Below, piece by piece: positions 43,850 through 52,409 of a DNA stretch of 64,000 nt. Location: positions 33,131-97,130 of the forward strand of contig NZ_BAFC01000087.1 in NCBI RefSeq assembly GCF_000248055.1, written 5' to 3'. Source of the stretch: Gordonia sputi NBRC 100414. Its GTDB lineage: Bacteria > Actinomycetota > Actinomycetes > Mycobacteriales > Mycobacteriaceae. The translations under genes were made by a program, and so were the position numbers. Within the stretch, counting starts at the first letter, position 1; every line of letters begins with the position of its first letter. A model generated the notes under the pieces. The model ran no database searches. It was not told where the DNA came from and saw only the letters and a list, made by a program, of their open reading frames with translations.

Positions 43850-45229
43850 TTACAACGCAGCGTCGGCGACCTCCAGCGCGGCGTCGAGGATGGCAAGTCC
43901 TTCGCGGGCCTCGTCGTCGGAGATGGTGCACGGAGGGCAGACGTGGATGCGGTTGAAGTTCGCGAACGGCAGCATTCCGCGCGATTTACATTCCGCGATC
44001 ACCTTGTTCATCGCATCGCTGCTCGCGCCGTAGGGGGCGAGTGGCTCGCGAGTTTCTGAGTCCTTGACCAATTCGACGGCCCAGAAGACACCCGCGCCAC
44101 GTACCTCGCCGACGCTGGGATGCCGCTGTGCGATCCGCTCGAGTTCGGGACCGATCACCTCGGCGCCTATTCGTGCGGCATTCTCGACCATTCCCTCGTC
44201 GGCCATCGCGTTGATCGTCGCGACAGCGGCCGCGGTCGCGAGCGGGTGACCCGAGTAGGTCAGCCCGCCGGGGTACGGGGTCTCGGCGAAAGTTGCTGCG
44301 ATGTGCGGACTTATCGCGACACCGCCGAGTGGGACGTAGCCCGAGTTGACGCCCTTGGCGAAGGTCAGCAGGTCGGGGACGATGGGGCCCTGCTCGTCGT
44401 CGCCGTGCTCGATTGCGAACCACTTGCCCGAGCGTCCGAATCCGGCCATCACCTCGTCGGCGATGAAAACGATGCCGTAGCGGTCGCAGATCTCCCGCAC
44501 GCCGCGCAGGTAGCCGGGCGGCGGAATCATGATGCCCGCGGTGCCGGGAATGGTCTCCAGGATGATCGCCGCGATCTGAGAAGGACCTTCCATGCGGATG
44601 GTCTCTTCCAGGTGGTCGAGAGCGCGTTCACACTCCTGCTCCTGCGTTGTCGCATGGAAGCGCGAGCGGTACAGGAACGGCCCGAAGAAATGTACGACGC
44701 CAGCGTCGCCGTAGTCGTTGGGCCAGCGACGTGGATCGCCCGTCAGGTTCACCGCGGTGTCGGTGCCGCCGTGGTAAGAGCGATAGCGCGACAACACTTT
44801 TCGACGACCCGTGTGCAAGCGTGCCATGCGAACCGCGTGCTCGTTGGCGTCGGCGCCGCCGTTGGTGAAAAAGATCTGATTCAACTCACCGGGAGTCCGT
44901 TCGGCGATGAGCCGTGCGGCCTCCGAGCGCGCATCGTTGACGTGTGCAGGCGCGACGGTACACAACTTGGCGGCCTGCTCCGCGATCGCGGCGACGACCT
45001 TAGGGTGCTGGTGGCCGATGTTGGTGTTGACCATCTGCGACGAGAAGTCGAGAAGGCGATTGCCCTCGCCGTCCCACACGTAGCACCCCTCGGTGGCGGT
45101 GATCGTCATCGGATTGAGTTTCGCCTGCGCCGACCACGAGTGGAAGACGTGCTTGCGGTCGAGCTCGTACGCCCGCTTGGCGGCATCGAGATCGATGGCG
45201 GGGCTGGTTCGCTCAGATTGAATGGTCAT
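43850..45229 (-). CDS. Class III (PLP-dependent) aminotransferase
   Basis: 459 residues from ATG 45229 (TTG 45238 possible). PLP motifs of class III: FFTNGGADANEHAVRMAR, SYHGGT, IADEVMAGFGRSGKWFA (Asp), and the Schiff-base Lys in TFAKGVNSGYVPLGG. The family includes beta-alanine, GABA and taurine aminotransferases. It is 31 bases after mmsA and is flanked by a PucR regulator, the standard setting for beta-alanine:pyruvate transamination, which would give malonate semialdehyde for MmsA. Confidence 0.88.
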   Translation of the reverse strand: MTIQSERTSPAIDLDAAKRAYELDRKHVFHSWSAQAKLNPMTITATEGCYVWDGEGNRLLDFSSQMVNTNIGHQHPKVVAAIAEQAAKLCTVAPAHVNDARSEAARLIAERTPGELNQIFFTNGGADANEHAVRMARLHTGRRKVLSRYRSYHGGTDTAVNLTGDPRRWPNDYGDAGVVHFFGPFLYRSRFHATTQEQECERALDHLEETIRMEGPSQIAAIILETIPGTAGIMIPPPGYLRGVREICDRYGIVFIADEVMAGFGRSGKWFAIEHGDDEQGPIVPDLLTFAKGVNSGYVPLGGVAISPHIAATFAETPYPGGLTYSGHPLATAAAVATINAMADEGMVENAARIGAEVIGPELERIAQRHPSVGEVRGAGVFWAVELVKDSETREPLAPYGASSDAMNKVIAECKSRGMLPFANFNRIHVCPPCTISDDEAREGLAILDAALEVADAAL

Positions 45230-45260
45230 GTGCAGCAATCCGTTTCGAAATCGTTAGTGC

Positions 45261-46754
45261 TCAGGCGTTCTGGGGGAAGCCGAGGTTCAACCCTCCGTGG
45301 CTCGGGTCGAGCCAGCGGGTGGTGATGGCTTTGGTGCGTGTGAAGAAGTGTATTCCCTCGGTGCCGTGGGCGTGGCTGTCGCCGAACAGCGACGCCTTCC
45401 AGCCGCCGAAGCTGTAGTAGGCCATGGGCACGGGGATCGGGACGTTGATGCCGACCATGCCGACTTCGACTTCGTTGCCGAAGCGTCGGGCTGCGCCTCC
45501 GTCGTTGGTGAAGATCGCGGTGCCGTTGCCGTAGGGGTTGTTGTTGATCAGGTCGAGCGCTTCGTCGTAGGTGTCGACGCGGACGACCGACAGGACCGGC
45601 CCGAAGATTTCGTCGGTGTAGATGCTCATGTCGGGGGTGACGTTGTCGAAAAGCGTTGGTCCGAGCCAGAATCCGTCGGCGCCGCCATCGGCCTCGACCG
45701 TGCGGCCGTCGAGAACGACGGTGGCTCCGGCCTTTTCGCCTGCGTCGACGTAGCCGGCGACCTTGTCGCGGTGAGCCTTGGTGACCAGGGGGCCCATATC
45801 GGCGTTGGTGGTGCCGTCGCCGGTGACGATGCTGGTGGCGCGTTCGGTGATCTTGGCGACGAGGTCGTCGGCGATGTCGCCGACGGCGACGGCGACGCTG
45901 ATGGCCATGCAGCGTTCGCCTGCGGAACCGAAGCCTGCGTTGACCATGGCGTCTGCGGCGAGGTCGAGATCGGCGTCGGGCAGGATGATGGCGTGGTTCT
46001 TCGCGCCGCCGAGAGCCTGGACGCGCTTACCGTTGGCGGTTCCGGTGGCGTACACGTACTGGGCGATGGGGGTGGAGCCGACGAAGCTGACTGCCTTGAT
46101 GCTCTTGTTGGTCAGCAGTTCGTCGACGGCGGTCTTGTCGCCCTGCAGGACGTTGAATACGCCGTCGGGCAGGCCTGCTTCTTTCCAGAGTTCGGCCAGC
46201 CAGATCGATGCGCTTGGGTCTTTTTCCGACGGCTTGACGACGACGGTGTTGCCTGCGGCGATGGCGATGGGAAAGAACCACATGGGGACCATGGCGGGGA
46301 AGTTGAACGGGCTGATGATGGCGACGGGTCCGAGTGGCTGGTGTACGGAGTGGATGTCGACGTTGGTCGAGGCGTTCTCGGTGTAGCCGCCCTTGAGGAG
46401 ATGCGGGATGCCGCAGGCGAATTCGACGACCTCCTGGCCGCGGCTGATTTCGCCGAGTGCGTCGGAGAGCACCTTGCCGTGTTCGGCGGTGATGATCGCT
46501 GCCAGCTCTTCTTTGCGCTCGTTGAGTAGTTCGCGGAAGCGGAAGAGGACCGCGGTGCGCTTGGCCAGTGACGTGTCGCGCCATTCGGGGAACGCGTCGG
46601 CTGCGGCGGCGATGACCGTGCGCGCATCCTCGACCGACGCCAGGGCGACATTCGCGGTCACGACGCCGGTTGCCGGGTTGGTCACGGGCGCCGTCGCCGA
46701 CGAATCCCCGGCGAACGCCTTGCCGTCACACCAGTGCTGCACGATCGCTGTCAT
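45261..46754 (-). CDS. mmsA: CoA-acylating methylmalonate-semialdehyde / malonate-semialdehyde dehydrogenase
   Basis: 497 residues. ALDH fold with IISPFNFPAMVPMWFFPIAIAAGNTVVVKPSE, the GSTPIA region, catalytic Cys in GSAGERCMA, and the absence of the usual ALDH Glu (replaced in LGGAKNHAI), a hallmark of MmsA. It oxidises (methyl)malonate semialdehyde to propionyl- or acetyl-CoA. ATG 46754 follows GGAGGAG. First gene of the minus-strand cluster, divergent from the PucR activator. Confidence 0.93.
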   Translation of the reverse strand: MTAIVQHWCDGKAFAGDSSATAPVTNPATGVVTANVALASVEDARTVIAAAADAFPEWRDTSLAKRTAVLFRFRELLNERKEELAAIITAEHGKVLSDALGEISRGQEVVEFACGIPHLLKGGYTENASTNVDIHSVHQPLGPVAIISPFNFPAMVPMWFFPIAIAAGNTVVVKPSEKDPSASIWLAELWKEAGLPDGVFNVLQGDKTAVDELLTNKSIKAVSFVGSTPIAQYVYATGTANGKRVQALGGAKNHAIILPDADLDLAADAMVNAGFGSAGERCMAISVAVAVGDIADDLVAKITERATSIVTGDGTTNADMGPLVTKAHRDKVAGYVDAGEKAGATVVLDGRTVEADGGADGFWLGPTLFDNVTPDMSIYTDEIFGPVLSVVRVDTYDEALDLINNNPYGNGTAIFTNDGGAARRFGNEVEVGMVGINVPIPVPMAYYSFGGWKASLFGDSHAHGTEGIHFFTRTKAITTRWLDPSHGGLNLGFPQNA

Positions 46755-46921
46755 CAGAACTCCTCCACAAGAACGGAATTTGGCAGGCGACCCACTGTGG
46801 GCAGAGTCGTCGTACGAGTACCTTCCAGTCTGAGGTAGAACCGGCGGTGTGGCGCGCTACACTCTGTCAGTGAAATTCGAACACGTCTTACACCTCGTAA
46901 AGTCCCGTAGGTGAGATTCCG

Positions 46922-48544
46922 ATGACTCTCACTGTCGGCGACGTCATCGATCTGCCTGTGATCCGTGCCGGGCTCCCCGACGTGTTGAGCACAGCCGGCG
47001 CGGAGCGCACGGTGAGGTGGATGCACGTCAGCGACCTCGGCGATCTCGGGCACCTGCTCGAGGGCGGAGAACTAGTCCTGACCACCGGCGAAGCGTTGCG
47101 GCGTGATCCGCGACGCTACCTCGAGAACCTCGCTCGCGCGGGCGCACTCGGGGTGATCGCTGAGTTCGACGATTCGTTCCCGATACCGCCGGAGATCGGA
47201 CCGGTGGCCGTCGAGTTGGGCTTGACCGCCGTGGTGTTGCGCCGGGAGATCAAGTTCGTCGAGGTGACCGAACAGGTCCACCGCACCCTGGTTGCCGAAC
47301 AGTACGCCGCCGTCGAGTTCGCGCACCGCACTCACGAGACGTTCACGCAACTCACCATGCGTCGTGCGTCGCCAGCGGAGATCACGAACAGCGTTGCAGC
47401 GCTGCTTGATTCACCCGTCGTGTTGGAGAACCTGCAACATCACGCGGTGGCGTCGGCCGGAGCGTCGGCGGCATCGCTACTTCATGACTGGGAACGCCGT
47501 TCGCGACTGCACGCCTCTGATGTCGCGTCGAATGATCTTCCGGGACAAGCGCTATGGACGATCGTCGACGTTGGTCGCGGCGACGACCACTGGGCCAGGC
47601 TGATCGTTCCCGAATCGCAGGCTGACCAGCAGCGAACGGCGATGGTGCTCGAGCGGGCCGCGCAGGCGCTCGTGATGCATCGGATGGCCGAGCGTGGCCG
47701 CCTCGACATCGAGCGGCAGGCTCAGGCAGGACTCGTCGACGACGTTCTGCAAGAACGCATTCGAGACGAGGGTGAGGTTGCGGCACGGGCATTCGCCCTC
47801 GGACTGCGCGAATCCAACGAGTACGTGCCGATCTCGGTGCGAGTGCCCGGCTGGCCGGCGAGTGACGATCCGATCGCCACACGACGACGCACCGCGCAGT
47901 TGCTCGACGTCGTGGTGCGGGTTGTCGGGGCTCAGGGACACAGTGCACTCTTCTCTGCGCGCGACGCGGGAGAGGTCCTGGTGGTGCTCGCGTTGACGAC
48001 GCCACGTGGCAGGTCGCGCCAACACGCACTCGACGCTCTCGCGGCTGCGACTCGTCGCGACGTCGAGCGAACGGTTGGCCACGCAGGTGCGGTTCTTGGC
48101 CTGGGTGCGCCCGGTCGGCAGGTGATGTCGACGATCCACACGTTGCTGCAGGCGTCACAGGTGGCCGAGGTCGCGGGCGGGATGCCGACGTCGGAGCGTG
48201 TCGTCTTCGGAGTGCAGGACATCGGAATTCGAGGATTGATTTCGCTGCTACGCGACGATCCTCGGTTGCAGCGGTTCGCCGAATCGGAACTGCGCGACCT
48301 GGTGCTCGACGACATCAACAACGGGGGAGATCTGCTCGACGTGCTGCGCGGCTACCTTCAGCACGTCGGCAACAAGTCGGCACTCGCGTCACACCTTCAC
48401 ATGAGCCGACCGTCGTTGTACGCCAAGCTCTCTCGCATCGAACAAATACTCGGCGTCGATCTCTCCGACGGCGAGTCGGTCACCTCGCTGCACGTTGCTC
48501 TGCTCATTCTCGACGGGCGATCACAGGGTGTGGCAAGTACTTAG
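46922..48544 (+). CDS. PucR family transcriptional regulator
   Basis: 540 residues: an N-terminal PucR sensing domain (TVGDVIDLPVIRAGLPDVL... about 1-125), a middle GGDEF-like domain, and a C-terminal PucR helix-turn-helix (about 480-530; LRGYLQHVGNKSALASHLHMSRPSLYAKLSRI). PucR proteins activate genes for purine, pyrimidine or beta-alanine/GABA degradation. The gene is divergent from mmsA with a 167-base gap that contains CCCAC-T-GTGGG (46791-46801). Confidence 0.88.
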   Translation: MTLTVGDVIDLPVIRAGLPDVLSTAGAERTVRWMHVSDLGDLGHLLEGGELVLTTGEALRRDPRRYLENLARAGALGVIAEFDDSFPIPPEIGPVAVELGLTAVVLRREIKFVEVTEQVHRTLVAEQYAAVEFAHRTHETFTQLTMRRASPAEITNSVAALLDSPVVLENLQHHAVASAGASAASLLHDWERRSRLHASDVASNDLPGQALWTIVDVGRGDDHWARLIVPESQADQQRTAMVLERAAQALVMHRMAERGRLDIERQAQAGLVDDVLQERIRDEGEVAARAFALGLRESNEYVPISVRVPGWPASDDPIATRRRTAQLLDVVVRVVGAQGHSALFSARDAGEVLVVLALTTPRGRSRQHALDALAAATRRDVERTVGHAGAVLGLGAPGRQVMSTIHTLLQASQVAEVAGGMPTSERVVFGVQDIGIRGLISLLRDDPRLQRFAESELRDLVLDDINNGGDLLDVLRGYLQHVGNKSALASHLHMSRPSLYAKLSRIEQILGVDLSDGESVTSLHVALLILDGRSQGVAST

Positions 48545-48638
48545 CCGCAAGAAGCGTTCCGGACTGCGGTCCGTTTTGCAATGTAACTATGTCCGAATTT
48601 TCAGGTGATCATAAGAAAACGGTGGTGAGGTAAGCCTT

Positions 48639-48704
48639 ATGACACCTCCAGAGACGATCACCGACCCGAACTACGCCTCCACGATCGAGGAGGTTGCGCG
48701 ATGA
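48639..48704 (+). CDS. Possible 21-residue leader ORF coupled to yceI
   Basis: ATG 48639 to TGA 48702-48704, which overlaps the YceI ATG (ATGA). A GGTGAGG site lies eight bases upstream. It encodes MTPPETITDPNYASTIEEVA and one more residue, with no recognised family. The GAGGAGG inside it is the ribosome-binding site of yceI. It could couple translation or be a chance open frame. Confidence 0.35.
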   Translation: MTPPETITDPNYASTIEEVAR

Positions 48705-49399
48705 AGCGACGCTACCTGTGGTGGGGGCTCGGAACGCTGGTCGCGCTGATAATTGTCGTCGTCGCGGCAGGCCCGTGGGCGTACTCCAAGTGGATTGCGG
48801 GCGACGCCGACGAGGAACTCAAGCTCCCGACGTCGACGCAGGCGGCGTCGGAAAGCGTCGACGGCGCATGGACGGTCGTGCCCGGCCCCTCCGCCGACGC
48901 GACCCGAACACAGGCCGGATATCGAGTCGACGAGACCCTGCGCGGGCAACCCGTCACGGTGAACGGCCGCACGACATCCGTGACCGGCACGGCGACCGTG
49001 GCGTCGTCGAAGTTGGAGAACGCAGAGATCACAGTCGACGTCGCGTCCATCACCAGTCCGGAATCGATGCGCGACAACCGGTTCCGCGGTGAGTCGATCA
49101 TGGACACCGAGAAGTATCCGACCGCGACGTGGAAATTGACTCAGCCGGTAGATATTTCGTCTGTCCCCGAATCCGGCCAGCCGCAGGCCGTCCAGGCAAC
49201 CGGCGATATCACCATCAAGGGTGTGACCAAGTCAGCCACGACGACGCTGAATATCCAGCGATCCGGGGCATCGGTGATCGTGCAGGGATCGATACCCGTC
49301 ACGTGGACCGACTTCGGCGTCACCCCACCGTCACTGGGCTTCGTCGAGGTGGAGAAGACCGGCAGCATCGAGTTCCTGGTGAACCTCGAGAAGAAGTGA
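48701..49399 (+). CDS. YceI family protein with N-terminal membrane anchor
   Basis: 232 residues. A hydrophobic N-terminal segment (LWWGLGTLVALIIVVVAAG) anchors or exports it. The lipocalin-like YceI domain spans about 70-230, with GAWTV-like start, GTATVASSKLENAEITVDVASI and FLVNLEK end. YceI proteins bind polyisoprenoids or amphiphiles. The domain has the family's normal length. A strong GAGGAGG site lies eight bases before the ATG. Confidence 0.85.
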   Translation: MKRRYLWWGLGTLVALIIVVVAAGPWAYSKWIAGDADEELKLPTSTQAASESVDGAWTVVPGPSADATRTQAGYRVDETLRGQPVTVNGRTTSVTGTATVASSKLENAEITVDVASITSPESMRDNRFRGESIMDTEKYPTATWKLTQPVDISSVPESGQPQAVQATGDITIKGVTKSATTTLNIQRSGASVIVQGSIPVTWTDFGVTPPSLGFVEVEKTGSIEFLVNLEKK

Positions 49400-49401
49400 G
49401 C

Positions 49402-49710
49402 GGTGGTCTCGACAGGCTCGACCAGCGGGAAGCCATATTCCGCTGGTTGAGCTGGCCGCGAGCGTAGCGAGCTGCCCCATTTCGCTGGTTGAGCTGGCCG
49501 CGAGCGCAGCGAGCTGCCGAGTCGAAACCACACGCCCGCGCGGGGGTGGTCTCGACAGGCTCGGCCAGCGTGGGGCGCTCGACCTTTCCGCGGGTTGAGC
49601 TGGCCGCGAGCGTAGCGAGCTGCCGAGTCGAAACCACTTGTCGGCGGGGAGTGGTCTCGACAAGCTCGACCAGCGTTGTGGCGCTCGACCAGCGTATGGG
49701 GACGCTCGAC
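49402..49710. repeat. Intergenic repeat cluster (GGTCTCGAC / GGTTGAGCTGGCCGCGAGCG)
   Basis: Between yceI and the peptide-binding gene. Units of GTGGTCTCGACAGGCTCGACCAGCG alternate with CGCTGGTTGAGCTGGCCGCG (then AGCGTAGCGAGCTGCC), with opposite orientations nested. These match the repeats at 33.9-34.2 kb. About 430 bases without a gene. Confidence 0.8.
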
Positions 49711-49833
49711 CAGCGGCGGCGGCGGGGCGTCGGACACGCGGGGGCGCCCCTTACGCTTGCGAACATTCGGTAAGCGCGGCAGACTCCAACACGGACCACA
49801 GCGTCGCCGCGGCGCGGGAGGGATCGCGATCGG

Positions 49834-51447
49834 ATGACCGACGAGCGCCAGCAGTGCAGGTCATCTCCGTCGGTCTCATCTACCCCGCTGAACCGTCGTC
49901 GATTCTTCACTCTGAGCGCCGCAGCGGGCGTGGGTGTGTTCGGAGCGTCTGCGCTGAGCGCGTGCTCGCCCGGCTCTGGTTCGGGATTGGCTGGTTCTGC
50001 CAACACGATTCGGGCCGCGATCGCAGGTGAACCAGATCAACTCGATCCACACAAAACCTCCGCGTACTTCTCCTTCGAGGTACTCGAGAACGTCTTCGAC
50101 ACTCTCGTCGAACCCAACGAAAAGCTCGAGATGGTCCCTGCGCTCGCGCAGAGCTGGCAGGTCAATCCCGAAGAGACGCAATACACTTTCACGCTGCGCC
50201 CGAACGTTCGGTGGCACAACGGTGAGCCGCTGACCGCATCCGACGTCGTCTACTCCTATCGGCGGATCATCGACGGTGAGCTCTCGGCGTCGTGGCGATT
50301 CGACAACGTTGCCACCATCACGGCACCCGACGATTCGCACGTCGTGATCACCACGCGCACGCCGAGTCCTAACCTGCTCAGCAGTATCGGTGGTTTCAAG
50401 GGTCTCGCGATCGTCAACAAGCGCAACGTCGAGTCGGGGCAGATCCTCACCCGTCCCATCGGCACCGGGCCGTTCTCGTTCGAATCACGTTCGCCGGCAA
50501 CATCGATCGTGCTCAAGGCCAACCCGGGCCACTGGTCGGGGGGGCCGCATGTCGACGGCGTGGCCTTCAGTTTCATCTCCCAGGGGACAACGGCCGTCTC
50601 GTCGCTGCGTTCTGGCGAGGTCGACTGGACCGACGCCATCCCCGCGCAGCAACTGCGCATCCTCAACAGTGACGACGAGATCAACGTCGGAACCGTGACC
50701 GCCAACGACTACTGGTACGTCGCAATGAACTTCGCGCGTAAGCCGTTCGACGACCGACGCGTCCGGCAGGCGGTGGCCTACGCGATCGACCGCAAATCCA
50801 TCGCGCAGGTGGTCGGCTACGGGACGGCGACACCGAATCAACTGGCGATTCCCAAGACCAGCCCGTGGTTCACACCCTACGACCGATTCACCGCCGGTCT
50901 GGATAGGGCAGCCGCGGTGGACAAGTCGCGGTCGCTGCTCCGTGACGCCGGGCATTCGTCGTTGTCGATGGGTCTGATGGTCTCCACTGAGTACCCCGAA
51001 ACCGTCACGGCCGCACAGGTCATCGCGTCGAATCTCGCCGACGCCGGGATCAAGGTCACCATCGAGCAACTCGACTTCGGTGTCTGGCTCGACCGCCAAT
51101 CCGCCGGGCAATTCGACTCGTTGCTGATGGGCTGGCTCGGCAACATCGACCCCGACGACTTCTACTACGCGCAGCATCATTCGGGCGGGACGTCGAACTC
51201 GCAGAAGTACTCCAATCCGGAGGTCGATCGGCTCCTCGACGCCGGACGTACCGAAGTCGACGTGGGCCGTCGTAAACAGATCTACGCCGACGTCTCGTCG
51301 CGGATCGCCGACGACGTCAGCTACCTCTATCTCTACAATCCGTCTGCCACGCAAGCGTTCTCGAAGTCGGTGCGCGACTACACCGTACGAGCCGACAAAG
51401 CCGTCCGATTCCGCGACGCCCGACTCGAGAGGGGAGGTGCGTCATGA
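49834..51447 (+). CDS. Peptide ABC transporter substrate-binding lipoprotein (SBP_bac_5)
   Basis: 537 residues. The N-terminus carries a twin-arginine-like RRRFFTLSAAAG and a lipobox ALSAC with Cys44. Family-5 motifs: GEPDQLDPHKTS, VRWHNGEPLTASDVVYSY, GTGPF, and the N-terminal DYWYVAMNFARKPFDDRRVRQAVAYAIDRK region. It binds oligopeptides or related solutes at the membrane surface. The downstream permease overlaps by ATGA. Confidence 0.88.
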   Translation: MTDERQQCRSSPSVSSTPLNRRRFFTLSAAAGVGVFGASALSACSPGSGSGLAGSANTIRAAIAGEPDQLDPHKTSAYFSFEVLENVFDTLVEPNEKLEMVPALAQSWQVNPEETQYTFTLRPNVRWHNGEPLTASDVVYSYRRIIDGELSASWRFDNVATITAPDDSHVVITTRTPSPNLLSSIGGFKGLAIVNKRNVESGQILTRPIGTGPFSFESRSPATSIVLKANPGHWSGGPHVDGVAFSFISQGTTAVSSLRSGEVDWTDAIPAQQLRILNSDDEINVGTVTANDYWYVAMNFARKPFDDRRVRQAVAYAIDRKSIAQVVGYGTATPNQLAIPKTSPWFTPYDRFTAGLDRAAAVDKSRSLLRDAGHSSLSMGLMVSTEYPETVTAAQVIASNLADAGIKVTIEQLDFGVWLDRQSAGQFDSLLMGWLGNIDPDDFYYAQHHSGGTSNSQKYSNPEVDRLLDAGRTEVDVGRRKQIYADVSSRIADDVSYLYLYNPSATQAFSKSVRDYTVRADKAVRFRDARLERGGAS

Positions 51448-52409
51448 GCGACTTCGGTTGGCCGCTCATCAGGTTCATTCTGATCCGACTGCTCTATACC
51501 GTCCTCGTGCTGATCGGCGTGACGATCGCGGTGTTCTTCCTGATGCAGATCGTGCCCGGTGATCCGGTCAAGATCGCGTTGGGCACCCGCTACACGCCCG
51601 AATCCTATGCGGCATTGCGCAGTGCCTCGGGGCTCGATCAGCCGTTGTTCACCCAACTCATCCACTACATCGGCAATGCCGCGACCGGCGACCTCGGGGT
51701 CAGCTTTCGCAACAACGAACCGGTCACGCACATGCTGATGGACCGGTTACCCGCGACGATCGCCCTCGCAGTGGCGGCCATCCTCGTCGCGCTGGTGATC
51801 GCGATCCCGTTCGGTACGTGGGCGGCGCTGCGGGAGGGACGCGCTGCGGACAACACGATTCGGGTCGTGTCGCAGTTCGGTATCTCGGTGCCCGACTTCT
51901 GGATGGGCATTCTGCTCATCGCACTGTTCTCGACGTACCTCGGCTGGCTGCCGTCATCGGGATATCGTTCGCTCGCAGACGGATTCGTGCCGTGGATATC
52001 TCACCTGGTGTTGCCCGCGATCACCGTCGGCGTCGTCACCGGCGCCATCATGACCCGATACGTACGTGCGGCCGTACTCGAGGTGGCCAACGCTCCGTAC
52101 GTCACCACCGCCGAGTCCAAGGGGCTCAGCCGCAGACGAATCATGGTGTCGCACATCGGCCGCAACGCGTTGGTCCCGGTGCTCACCATCTCGGGTATCC
52201 AGCTCGCGGGCCTGCTCGGCGGTGTGATCGTCGTCGAAGTGGTCTTCGCCTGGCCTGGATTGGGCCGGCTCGTCTACGACTCGGTTGCCGCACGCGACTA
52301 TCCGATGCTGCAGGGAGCGATTCTGCTCATCGCAGCGATCTTCCTCATCATCAATCTGATCGTGGACATCCTTTACGCCGTCATCGATCCGAGGATTCGG
52401 TTGTCATGA
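51444..52409 (+). CDS. Peptide ABC transporter permease (DppB-like)
   Basis: 321 residues, six predicted helices. The family EAA loop is at TAESKGLSRRRIMVSHIGRNALVPV. The start ATG 51444 overlaps the substrate-binding gene, and its stop overlaps the next start (ATGAGC). Inner-membrane component of an oligopeptide importer. Confidence 0.9.
   Translation: MSDFGWPLIRFILIRLLYTVLVLIGVTIAVFFLMQIVPGDPVKIALGTRYTPESYAALRSASGLDQPLFTQLIHYIGNAATGDLGVSFRNNEPVTHMLMDRLPATIALAVAAILVALVIAIPFGTWAALREGRAADNTIRVVSQFGISVPDFWMGILLIALFSTYLGWLPSSGYRSLADGFVPWISHLVLPAITVGVVTGAIMTRYVRAAVLEVANAPYVTTAESKGLSRRRIMVSHIGRNALVPVLTISGIQLAGLLGGVIVVEVVFAWPGLGRLVYDSVAARDYPMLQGAILLIAAIFLIINLIVDILYAVIDPRIRLS

Noticed and set aside
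45297..46529. A 410-residue plus-strand open frame antisense to mmsA
   Set aside because: Val/Asp/Gly-rich shadow of a strongly conserved dehydrogenase.
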